37,768 nt of DNA. It comes from Cellulomonas sp. Lineage in GTDB: Bacteria > Actinomycetota > Actinomycetes > Actinomycetales > Cellulomonadaceae. How positions within the stretch are numbered: the first letter of the stretch is position 1; the number at the start of each line of letters is the position of its first letter. The stretch covers positions 1 to 37,768 of the forward strand of contig JADGOR010000009.1 in NCBI GenBank assembly GCA_017882855.1, in the 5' to 3' direction. This document shows positions 30,927-37,768 of this stretch, piece after piece. The translations under genes and the position numbers were made by a program. Under the pieces are notes generated by a model. That model was not told the DNA's origin, did not search any database, and saw only the letters and a program-made list of their open reading frames with translations.

Positions 30927-33093
30927 CCTCGAGCGTCCGCAGCACCGCCGCGATCCTGTTCTCCAGCTCCCCGGCCGGCCATTCGGTCTGGCGCGGTGCG
31001 TAGCGTGCTTCCTGAACGGCCCGAGCGAGTTCGTGCAGCGCTCGTGAAGCCGACGGCCCCCACGTCGCCCCCTCGCGTGCGGTGATCGTCCGCTCGACGA
31101 ATGCCGCGGCCTGTCGTGGTGTGGTGGAGTCGCGCCAGGTGATCCCGCGCACCCGCAATCGGTCTCTCAAGCGGTTCCACGCGATCTCGGGGGTCAACCC
31201 ACGCACCACCCGGCGGGTGCGCGCGGCCCGGATCAGCTGACGCACGAGCAGCGACGCGAGCGCTAGCAACGCCGCCCCGACGCCGATGACGACGCCAAGA
31301 GGAATCTCGGCCCCGCCGATGGTGAAGTGCGCTGGCACCGGGCGCGCCGTTGGAGCGACGACCGGGATCACAGCCGAGCGCGACGGGTTCGAGCTCGCCG
31401 TGGCCTGGTTGTCGGGTATCGGAACGTTCTCGCCGTACGGGTTCGCATAGCTCGGGGGAGCGCCGGTCTGCTCGGCGGGCGTCGGTTCGAACCGCACCCA
31501 GCCAGTTCCGGGGAAGTACAGCTCCGGCCACGAGTGGGCATGCCGACCGGTGATGACGAACGTGTCGAGATCCCGGCCAGGGGCGCCCTCCAGGAACCCG
31601 ACGCCGAGCCGTGCAGGGATGAAGAGGGCCCGGGCCATCATGACCATGGCCGTTGAGAACTGGACGCAGTACCCGCGGCGGCTCTGCAGGAAGTCCCAGA
31701 CCGCGTCGTCGGACGTGGATGGCGGCACCTGGGTGTCATAGGTGAACATGTCGGTGTTGCGGAGGTACGTCTGCAGGGCCATCGCCGCGTCGTACCGGGT
31801 GGCCGCACCAGCAGCCAACTGGCGCGCGAGATCGACGATCTTGCCTTGGTTCGTCGTGACGGGCATCTGGAGGTACGAGGCCTCGTTCGCCGGACCGGGG
31901 CCCTCCGCCGCCCTGAGCGCGTCGGCCGTCAGGTAGCGCGCCTGGTAGTTGATCGAGTAGCTCAGGCCCTTGGTGCCGCGGTCCAGGCCGATCACTTCAT
32001 CGCGAACGGGGTCGTATGCCCAGCTTCCGGGGACGTTCACCGTCCGCGGTTCACCGGGAATCGGCAGCCGCGACTCGTCCAGAGGGCCGATCGTCATGTC
32101 GATGGTGGTGTTCGACTGGAGCTCGCCGGGAACGAGGTACGGCAGTGCCTCCGGCCACAGCGTGGTGTCGGTCACCGGGGTTGCGTCGAGGCCCGCGTCA
32201 CTCTCGCGCTGCCAGACGTGGCCGTCGAAGGTGTTCAACGTGTAGAGCCGGAATGTGCCGATCGAGCGCAAGCGGGTGTGATAGGTGATCAGGGTGACGT
32301 TCGAACGCGATCGCAGGTTGTCGCGAAGATCAAGGCCGAGCGCGAGCCGGAGAGTCGCGCTGTTGGATGCTCCGACGCCACCGCCCGGACGCGGCAGGAC
32401 ACCCCAGCCGGGCGCAGCCGCCGCGATCGGGCCGACGGCGAGCGCCGCCACTGCGACGGCGGCCGCGGGCACGATGAGCCGCCGAAGGCTACGACGCTCG
32501 AACCGCGGCTCGGTCGGTCCGCGCTCGCGGGCCGTCGCGAGGATGAGCAGCCAGCACACCCCCGTGGCCAAGAAGGCCCACCACGGGATCGGGAAGCCGA
32601 CGATCATGATTGGGCCCCACATCGCGAGCAGAGGCAGCCCGGCGAGTGCGCCCATCGTCCAGCCCACCGCTAGTGCCTCCATCGCGATGTAGACGGCGCA
32701 AGCACCAGCGACGACGAGCATCTCGATCGGTCGAACCGCCGGCGCGGGCGCGCTGGCGTCGTTCGCGAAGGTGATCGCGTCGCGCACCAGGCCGCGAAGA
32801 TCGCGGACCGCCTGCAGGGAGGGGACGACGGTCGAACCGGCGGCGTCGCCCGCGTACAGGACCACCAGGGCCCAGCCGGTCAGGACCAAGCTCACGACCG
32901 TGGGAAGGAGCGCGGATCGGCTCACGCTGCGCAACGCGGAAGTGAGCAGGAACAGCGCGGCGATCATGCCGAAGGCGACCACGATCCAGCGGCCCGGTTC
33001 GAGCACCGGCGTCAGACCGACAACGCTCGCGGCAGTGGCCGCCGCGGCGAGCGCGGAGGTGAGCAAAGAGCGGGGCCCGCGCAGCTCGCTCAC
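30871..33093 (-). CDS. TgpA-like membrane transglutaminase-fold protein
   Basis: The 740-residue protein has a cluster of N-terminal membrane segments (about 10-210), an external DUF3488-like stretch, a transglutaminase core (about 440-540), one more membrane helix (about 590-612, IPLGVVIGVGAALLALASLLV) and a cytoplasmic DUF4129-like helical tail. The papain-like triad is C476 (RGYCVQFS), H520 (HAHSWPE) and an acid at E536 (VRFEPTP) where many relatives have Asp. GTG 33093 overlaps the DUF58 stop (GTGA). The MoxR-DUF58-transglutaminase operon is widespread; the substrate is not known. Confidence 0.92.
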   Translation of the reverse strand: MSELRGPRSLLTSALAAAATAASVVGLTPVLEPGRWIVVAFGMIAALFLLTSALRSVSRSALLPTVVSLVLTGWALVVLYAGDAAGSTVVPSLQAVRDLRGLVRDAITFANDASAPAPAVRPIEMLVVAGACAVYIAMEALAVGWTMGALAGLPLLAMWGPIMIVGFPIPWWAFLATGVCWLLILATARERGPTEPRFERRSLRRLIVPAAAVAVAALAVGPIAAAAPGWGVLPRPGGGVGASNSATLRLALGLDLRDNLRSRSNVTLITYHTRLRSIGTFRLYTLNTFDGHVWQRESDAGLDATPVTDTTLWPEALPYLVPGELQSNTTIDMTIGPLDESRLPIPGEPRTVNVPGSWAYDPVRDEVIGLDRGTKGLSYSINYQARYLTADALRAAEGPGPANEASYLQMPVTTNQGKIVDLARQLAAGAATRYDAAMALQTYLRNTDMFTYDTQVPPSTSDDAVWDFLQSRRGYCVQFSTAMVMMARALFIPARLGVGFLEGAPGRDLDTFVITGRHAHSWPELYFPGTGWVRFEPTPAEQTGAPPSYANPYGENVPIPDNQATASSNPSRSAVIPVVAPTARPVPAHFTIGGAEIPLGVVIGVGAALLALASLLVRQLIRAARTRRVVRGLTPEIAWNRLRDRLRVRGITWRDSTTPRQAAAFVERTITAREGATWGPSASRALHELARAVQEARYAPRQTEWPAGELENRIAAVLRTLEVRNRVPADAGPSAPQVDA

Positions 33094-34478
33094 GGCGTCG
33101 TCGCCACCTCTGGGTCGAGCAAGCCTGCGAACTCCGACCCGGGCTTGCCCTCGGTGAGACCGATCAACCGCGCCCAGGCACGCTCGAGTGCCTCGTCTGC
33201 GTGGACCTGGCACACGTGCCAACCCGCTCGCACCAGGGCGGCGGCCGTGAGTCGTGCCTCGACGGCCTCGACCACGTCGCCGTGGGGTGTGCGTACCAGC
33301 GCCCAGCAGTGCCCGGCCTGCTCGATCTGCGCCACCGCTGTCCGCGCTTCCTGGGACAACGGGCCGATCACGGCGAAGATCAGCTCACCGCCGTAGGTGT
33401 CGGCGACCAGAGCCCGCGCCGCGGCCATCACGTCCTGTTCGGCTTGTTCGACCGTCTCGGACGGTTCGAGGTCCACCGTCATGTTGAGAAGCCCGGACCG
33501 GGCCGCACCGGACGCGTCCTCGCGCACGTGGTGGTCGCCCTCACTGCCACTCGCGGCTCCGCCCCCGTTGGTGATTCCGCGCCCAGTGGACTGGCCGGTC
33601 AACAACCGGACCGGATGTCCGGCCCTGAGCAGGGCAAGGGCGATCGACGCCGCCATCGAGATCGTCCACTCGGTCTCGGCTGCGTCGACCGGTAGGTCCG
33701 AAAGCACGGTGGCAAGGCGGCGACCGGCATGCTCGTCAGTTCGGACCACGAGCTCACCGCGTCTCGCCGTCGATCGCCAGTGGACGCGCCGGAGGTCGTC
33801 GCCGTCGCGGTAGTCGCGCAGCGCCGCGTCGTCGGCCGACGGCGAGCGGGTTCCCAGCACCGCGCGGTTCGCCTCGGCCGCGAGACCGCTCATCGGGATG
33901 ACCAGGTCGGCCGTGGCCGGCCAGACGGCGACGCTCTCGCTCGGTCCCATCGGGCCCTGGGTACGCGCGAGGCCGGGTGGGTCGGTCCGTCGGCTGAGCA
34001 GTGGCCCGAGGCCCCACCTGCCGCGCCGACTCGGCTCGATCTCATACGAGAGGCTGAGCCGACCCGGCCGCCGGGTGACGTCCGCACGCAACGCGCGGAG
34101 GGCGGACAGCTCGCCCGCGACCTGCTCGCTGACCTGGAGTGCCTCGACCAGAGCCCGCTCCCGATCGTCGGTCGCCTCGACCACGAGCGAGACGCGGGCG
34201 CGTGATCCGGCCGTGAGCGGATTCGGGCTCACGATCCGCGTCACCCGGATCTTGCCGCCGGCGCGCGCGGGATCCGTGAGGGACAGCAAGAGGACACTGC
34301 CGCCGACGGCGAAGACCAGCAACCAGCCCGCGCTCACCAGGTCCGGGGTCGCGAAGCCGACACCGAGCACCACGAGCGCGGCGCCGACCGTGAGCAAGGC
34401 GTATCCGCGGAGGGTCAGCCGGGTTCGACGGAGAGCCGCCGCAGTCACGGCGGCGCGGTCCCTGAGGAAGGTGAGCAT
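33090..34478 (-). CDS. DUF58 family membrane protein
   Basis: The 462-residue protein has two membrane helices at about residues 22-60 (GYALLTVGAALVVLGVGFATP and LVSAGWLLVFAVGGSVLLLSL), a beta-rich domain, and the DUF58 signature DYRDGDDLRRVHWRSTARRGELVVR with downstream DEHAGRRLATVLSDL, related to a von Willebrand A-like fold. ATG 34478 lies five bases past the MoxR stop, and its own stop overlaps the transglutaminase start. DUF58 proteins probably act with MoxR ATPases in assembling or activating extracytoplasmic complexes; this is inference from operon conservation. Confidence 0.9.
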   Translation of the reverse strand: MLTFLRDRAAVTAAALRRTRLTLRGYALLTVGAALVVLGVGFATPDLVSAGWLLVFAVGGSVLLLSLTDPARAGGKIRVTRIVSPNPLTAGSRARVSLVVEATDDRERALVEALQVSEQVAGELSALRALRADVTRRPGRLSLSYEIEPSRRGRWGLGPLLSRRTDPPGLARTQGPMGPSESVAVWPATADLVIPMSGLAAEANRAVLGTRSPSADDAALRDYRDGDDLRRVHWRSTARRGELVVRTDEHAGRRLATVLSDLPVDAAETEWTISMAASIALALLRAGHPVRLLTGQSTGRGITNGGGAASGSEGDHHVREDASGAARSGLLNMTVDLEPSETVEQAEQDVMAAARALVADTYGGELIFAVIGPLSQEARTAVAQIEQAGHCWALVRTPHGDVVEAVEARLTAAALVRAGWHVCQVHADEALERAWARLIGLTEGKPGSEFAGLLDPEVATTP

Positions 34479-34483
34479 GAGGG

Positions 34484-35491
34484 TCAGCCGAAGGCGCGGC
34501 GCTCGCTGTGTGCCGTCGCGTGGGTCGCGGCCGGCACCGGCGTGCTGGCGACGATCGCCTTGAGGGTGGTCATGACGTCCCGACCGGAGAGTCGAGCCTC
34601 GGTGCTCGGCAGGAGTCGGTGTGCGAGGACCGGCTCGGCGAGAGTCTGGACGTCGTCGGGGAGAACGTGGTCGCGTCCATCCATCGCGGCCCAGGCCTTC
34701 GCGGCCCGCAGCAGCTGGATCGCCGCGCGCGGTGAGGCGCCCAGGCGGAGGCCCGGGTCGACCCGGGTCGCACCGACGAGGTCGACGATGTACTGCTTGA
34801 CGGCCGGGGCGGCGTAGAGCCGGCGGGTCAAGGAGATCAGCGCCGTGACAGTTGCCGCGTCCGTGACGGTGGTCAGCGCCGCCACCGGGTCGGCCACCTC
34901 CTGGCGATCGAGCATCTCGATCTCGGCGCTCTCCGACGGATACCCGATCGCGAGGCGCGCCATGAAGCGGTCGCGCTGCGCCTCGGGCAGGGGGTAGGTG
35001 CCTTCCATCTCGACCGGGTTCTGCGTCGCGATCACCAAGAAGGGCCGCGGCAGGTGGTAGGTCTTGCCGTCGATCGTGGTCTGGGCTTCCTGCATGCACT
35101 CGAGCAGGGCCGACTGCGTCTTTGGAGAAGCTCGGTTGATCTCGTCGCCGATGACGATGTTCGCGAAGACGGGCCCGGGTCGGAACTCGAACTCGTGCTG
35201 AGCGGCCCGGAAGATGTTGACTCCGGTCAGGTCGCTCGGCAGCAGGTCGGGAGTGAACTGGATCCGGCCGACGGTGCAGTCGATGGTCCGGCCGAGCGCC
35301 TTGGCGAGAGTGGTCTTGCCTACGCCGGGGACGTCCTCGAGCAGGATGTGTCCCTCGGCGAGGAGACACGCGACGGTTTGATGGACCGCGTCGGGCCGAC
35401 CGGACATGACCGTCTCCACCGCTGCGCGAATGCTGTCGGTAACCACGGCGAGCTTCTCGAGCTCCGCCTGCTGCGGAATGGCGTGAATCAC
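34484..35491 (-). CDS. MoxR-family AAA+ ATPase
   Basis: The 335-residue ATPase has Walker A DVPGVGKTTLAKAL at about residues 53-66, Walker B with IVIGDEINRASPKTQSALLE, sensor 1 IATQNPVEMEGTYPLPEAQ, an Arg finger in AQRDRFMARL, and a C-terminal lid with GASPRAAIQLLRAAKAWA. MoxR proteins act as chaperone-like ATPases for the DUF58/VWA partners encoded downstream. GTG 35491 has AAGGGAG upstream. A TAGGCT hexamer on the minus strand at 35526-35521 would start transcription near 35514. It is the first gene of a three-gene leftward operon. Confidence 0.94.
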   Translation of the reverse strand: MIHAIPQQAELEKLAVVTDSIRAAVETVMSGRPDAVHQTVACLLAEGHILLEDVPGVGKTTLAKALGRTIDCTVGRIQFTPDLLPSDLTGVNIFRAAQHEFEFRPGPVFANIVIGDEINRASPKTQSALLECMQEAQTTIDGKTYHLPRPFLVIATQNPVEMEGTYPLPEAQRDRFMARLAIGYPSESAEIEMLDRQEVADPVAALTTVTDAATVTALISLTRRLYAAPAVKQYIVDLVGATRVDPGLRLGASPRAAIQLLRAAKAWAAMDGRDHVLPDDVQTLAEPVLAHRLLPSTEARLSGRDVMTTLKAIVASTPVPAATHATAHSERRAFG

Positions 35492-35520
35492 GGTCGACTC
35501 CCTTGTCTGAACGTCCCACG

Positions 35521-35526
35521 AGCCTA
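35521..35526 (-). promoter_or_regulatory. Putative -10 element of the moxR operon
   Basis: Minus-strand TAGGCT, the same hexamer as at pgsA, dinG and ldh. It gives a leader of about 23 bases including the Shine-Dalgarno. The remaining 240 bases to the mraZ promoter show no gene. Confidence 0.45.
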
Positions 35527-35766
35527 AGTGACCTCCGAGAAGCGTGGTACCCCGATCAGGTCACGATGTCGCCACTTTGCTCCACCACCGGCAGATCGAG
35601 CCACTTGGCGTCCTCATGACCACCCGGATGACGCGGGGTGGGCCTTCCCTGGGCGCGTCCGGCGCGGCCACCTGCATCCGAACGGGTGAAATCCCCTCCA
35701 CCCCGCCCCACTGCCACTGATCTGGGGATCTGCCTCAGATTCCGATCGCCGCAGGGCCCGGATCCG

Positions 35767-35818
35767 TTGACGGTGGAGAGATTTGGAGTAATGTGGGGCC
35801 ACCCGGTGACCTGTGGGG
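35767..35818 (+). promoter_or_regulatory. mraZ promoter with 10-bp-phased MraZ-type repeats
   Basis: TTGACG (35767-35772), 16-base spacer, TAATGT (35789-35794). Overlapping it are TGGAG at 35774, TGGAG at 35784, TGGGG at 35794, CGGTG (degenerate) at 35804 and TGGGG at 35814, each exactly 10 bases apart. E. coli MraZ binds TGGGN repeats with five-base gaps, so this looks like an autorepression site covering the spacer, -10 and +1. Confidence 0.75.
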
Positions 35819-35861
35819 TTGTCGGTGTGCTGGGACTTGGCTGAGGGGAGGGGGCGACGTG

Positions 35862-36335
35862 ATGAACTCGGCACCGCTGAGCGATGTCAGCGCATACCAA
35901 CCGTTCCTCGGCACCTACAAGCCGCGCCTCGACGACAAGGGGCGGCTGATCCTGCCGGCGAAGTTCCGCGGCCAGCTCGCGCCCGGACTCGTGATGACCC
36001 GCGGCCAGGAACGATGCCTCTTCGTCTTCCCGATGGACGAGTTCCGCCGGATGCACGACCAGCTGCGACGCGCCCCGCTCACGAGCAAGCAGGCGCGCGA
36101 CTACCTACGGGTGTTCCTGAGCGGCGCGAGCGACGAGCTGCCCGACAAGCAGGGCCGCGTGTCCATCCCCGCGAACCTTCGCGCCTACGCCGGCCTGGAC
36201 CGCGATGTCGCCGTCATCGGAGCTGGGACGCGGATGGAGATCTGGGACGCGACGGCCTGGGACACGTATCTCGCGGAGCAGGAGACCGGCTATGCCGACA
36301 CGGCGGAGGAGGTGTTCCCGGAAGCGATGTTCTGA
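35862..36335 (+). CDS. mraZ: Transcriptional regulator MraZ
   Basis: The 157-residue protein has two AbrB-like/SpoVT MraZ half domains: [25 protein letters not shown] at about residues 16-40 and [24 protein letters not shown] at about residues 88-111, each with the conserved DxKGR/DxQGR turn. It assembles into rings and represses the division and cell-wall gene cluster. The first 14 residues ([13 protein letters not shown]) extend beyond the usual start at the FLGTY block. ATG 35862 (or GTG 35859) follows a GGGGAGGGGG run. rsmH starts 176 bases later, with a possible own -10 TACTCT at 36376-36381 in that gap. Confidence 0.96.
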   Translation: MNSAPLSDVSAYQPFLGTYKPRLDDKGRLILPAKFRGQLAPGLVMTRGQERCLFVFPMDEFRRMHDQLRRAPLTSKQARDYLRVFLSGASDELPDKQGRVSIPANLRAYAGLDRDVAVIGAGTRMEIWDATAWDTYLAEQETGYADTAEEVFPEAMF

Positions 36336-36511
36336 ACCGACGGACCGACCCCGCAGGACGAGGTCTCCTCCCGCCTACTCTGGCGCACTTCCCCGGTGCC
36401 AGACGGACGCGGAGGGAGACCTGGTCAGGCGGCGGAGGGCCGCTTGACCACCAACGGGAGGCACGGACCGACCGGGACGGAAATGACCGAGGCACCGGGA
36501 AGGGAGGCGTG

Positions 36512-37525
36512 ATGACAGACGTCGACACCGACGGCGCCGCCCGCCACCACACCCCCGTGATGCTCGGTCGATGCGTCGAGCTGCTCGCGCCAGTACTCGC
36601 CGAGCCGGGCTCGGTGATGGTCGACGCGACGCTCGGGATGGGTGGTCACACCGAGGCCGTGCTGCGACGGTGCCCGAACGCGACGGTCATCGGCCTGGAC
36701 CGCGATCCGCAAGCTCTCGCGCTGGCCGGGCGTCGGCTCGCCGAGTTCGGCTCGCGGTTCGAGGCGGTGCATGCGGTGTACGACGCGATCCTCACCGTGA
36801 TCGGGGCGAGCGGTCACGACAAGGTGCAGGCGGTGCTGATGGACCTGGGCGTGTCCTCGCTCCAGATCGACCAGCCGGAGCGCGGCTTCTCGTATGCGCA
36901 GGACGCGCCGTTGGACATGAGGATGGACCCGACCACCGGGACGACGGCGGCGGAGGTCCTCGCGAGCTATTCCGAGCGCGACCTGACGCGCGTGCTGCGG
37001 GCGTACGGAGAGGAAAGGTTCGCCGCCCGGATCGCGCGGGCGATCGTGACCGCTCGAGAGGTCCGTCCGATCGAGCGGAGCGCCGAGCTCGTCGAGCTGG
37101 TGCTCGGGAACATCCCGGCGGCCGCGCGCTGGGCCGGCGGCAACCCGGCCAAGCGGACGTTCCAGGCTCTTCGGATCGAGGTCAATGCCGAGATCGAGGT
37201 CCTCGGACGGGCCGCTCCCGCAGCCGTCGAGGCGCTTGCCGTCGGAGGCCGCATCGCGGTGCTGGCGTACCACTCGCTCGAGGACCGCTTGGTCAAGCGC
37301 ACCCTCGCCCGCGGCGCGACGTCGAGCGCGCCGGCCGGGCTGCCGGTCGAGCCCGAGAGCCACCGTCCCTACCTCCGGCTCCTCACTCGTGGGGCAGAGG
37401 AGGCCTCCGAGTCGGAGCGGGCTGCGAATCCGCGCTCCGCGTCGGTCCGGCTGCGTGCCGCGGAACGGATCCGGCCGACGCCCGAACACTTGCGCTCGGT
37501 CGACCGTCGGGGGCGAGCGGCATGA
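36512..37525 (+). CDS. rsmH: 16S rRNA (cytosine(1402)-N(4))-methyltransferase
   Basis: The 337-residue enzyme, also called MraW, methylates N4 of C1402 in 16S rRNA. It opens [18 protein letters not shown], then SAM motif [39 protein letters not shown] and the LDMRMD motif; the C-terminal half has [17 protein letters not shown] and [12 protein letters not shown]. All family blocks are intact. ATG 36512 has GGGAGG about four bases upstream. Its stop overlaps the ATG of the ftsL-like gene (ATGA), so the two are coupled. Confidence 0.97.
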   Translation: MTDVDTDGAARHHTPVMLGRCVELLAPVLAEPGSVMVDATLGMGGHTEAVLRRCPNATVIGLDRDPQALALAGRRLAEFGSRFEAVHAVYDAILTVIGASGHDKVQAVLMDLGVSSLQIDQPERGFSYAQDAPLDMRMDPTTGTTAAEVLASYSERDLTRVLRAYGEERFAARIARAIVTAREVRPIERSAELVELVLGNIPAAARWAGGNPAKRTFQALRIEVNAEIEVLGRAAPAAVEALAVGGRIAVLAYHSLEDRLVKRTLARGATSSAPAGLPVEPESHRPYLRLLTRGAEEASESERAANPRSASVRLRAAERIRPTPEHLRSVDRRGRAA

Positions 37526-37768
37526 GCGCGCTGCCGGTTCGCGCGCCGGTCCCGGCCGGTCGGCCGGGTGTCCAACACGCACCCGCACGTCGCGCCGCGG
37601 CCGCGGCGCCGCGGCTTCGGGTCGTCGCCGCGCCTGCGCAGGCTCGAGCCCGAGTGCCGTTCGTCATCTTCTGCATCGCGATCGTCTCGGCGGCGTTGCT
37701 CGGAGTCCTGGTGCTGAACACGAGCCTGGCTCGAGGATCCTTCGAACAGAGCCACCTCCGGGGTGAGC
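37522..37768 (+). CDS. ftsL: FtsL-like cell-division protein, 5' part
   Basis: An 82-codon fragment runs off the window end. It begins with about 50 Pro/Ala/Arg-rich cytoplasmic residues, then one membrane helix ([20 protein letters not shown]) and [15 protein letters not shown], the start of the external coiled coil. Small bitopic proteins immediately after rsmH are FtsL-like in Actinobacteria, so the call rests on topology and position. FtsL joins FtsB and FtsQ in the divisome. It is coupled to rsmH by an ATGA overlap. Confidence 0.85.
   Translation, partial: MSALPVRAPVPAGRPGVQHAPARRAAAAAPRLRVVAAPAQARARVPFVIFCIAIVSAALLGVLVLNTSLARGSFEQSHLRGE

Noticed and set aside
1-37768. tRNA, rRNA, insertion sequence, prophage or defence island
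   Set aside because: I read for tRNA T-loop patterns, transposase motifs and terminal repeats and saw none; gene content is core and evenly high in GC. A covariance-model scan would be needed to exclude small structured RNAs.

Overview
The window is high-GC, densely coded DNA from an actinobacterium. The order pgsA-cinA-clgR-DUF3046-recA-recX-rny-miaB-YbjN-YbjN-miaA-dapF-hflX-dinG-lexA-lysM-nrdR, followed by a dinB-DUF3040-transglutaminase-DUF58-MoxR-mraZ-rsmH block, suggests Micrococcales, perhaps a Cellulomonas relative. That placement is inference from gene content and synteny. No rRNA, tRNA, CRISPR array, insertion sequence or phage gene is visible. The region reads as ordinary vertically inherited chromosome.

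Layout. 1-1.6 kb: the 3' end of an EAL-domain protein and a convergent CapA-like surface protein. 1.65-8.5 kb: phospholipid synthesis (pgsA), cinA, the Clp regulator clgR, then recA-recX-rny-miaB. 8.5-12.4 kb: two translationally coupled YbjN genes diverge from miaA-dapF, then an RsmC-type methyltransferase. 12.4-19.7 kb: hflX, dinG, ldh, the divergent pair lexA / LysM protein, nrdR and a DUF5302 gene. 19.8-27.7 kb: DEAD-box helicase, serA, a matrixin-like protease, a HelD-type helicase, a PAC2 protein and a cold-shock gene. 27.8-30.9 kb: a spermidine-synthase-like gene diverging from an SOS-controlled HEPN-dinB pair, then DUF3040. 30.9-35.5 kb: leftward operon MoxR-DUF58-transglutaminase. 35.9 kb to the end: start of the division and cell-wall cluster, mraZ-rsmH-ftsL (ftsL is cut by the window edge).

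Functional threads. (1) DNA damage: recA, lexA, the LysM protein and HEPN-dinB each have a TCGAAC-N4-GTTCGA-type LexA box, so sensor, repressor, likely division inhibitor and mutagenic polymerase lie within 26 kb. (2) RNA metabolism: rny, miaB, miaA, the methyltransferases, hflX, a DEAD-box helicase and a cold-shock protein. (3) Division and wall: dapF, LysM protein, transglutaminase operon, mraZ-rsmH-ftsL.

The most interesting signals are regulatory. A TANNNT hexamer exactly six bases before an ATG/GTG recurs at six genes, which indicates leaderless mRNAs. One of these defines an unannotated 35-codon Arg-rich upstream ORF whose stop overlaps the miaA start (GTGA), back to back with a mirror-image promoter for the YbjN operon. 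The nrdR gene carries two NrdR boxes 32 bp apart over its own start region. The mraZ promoter carries TGGnG repeats at an exact 10-bp period. The dinB operon promoter has a perfect LexA box filling the space between -35 and -10, and its first gene encodes a HEPN protein with an Rx4H motif. Two neighbouring genes contain in-frame minisatellites.
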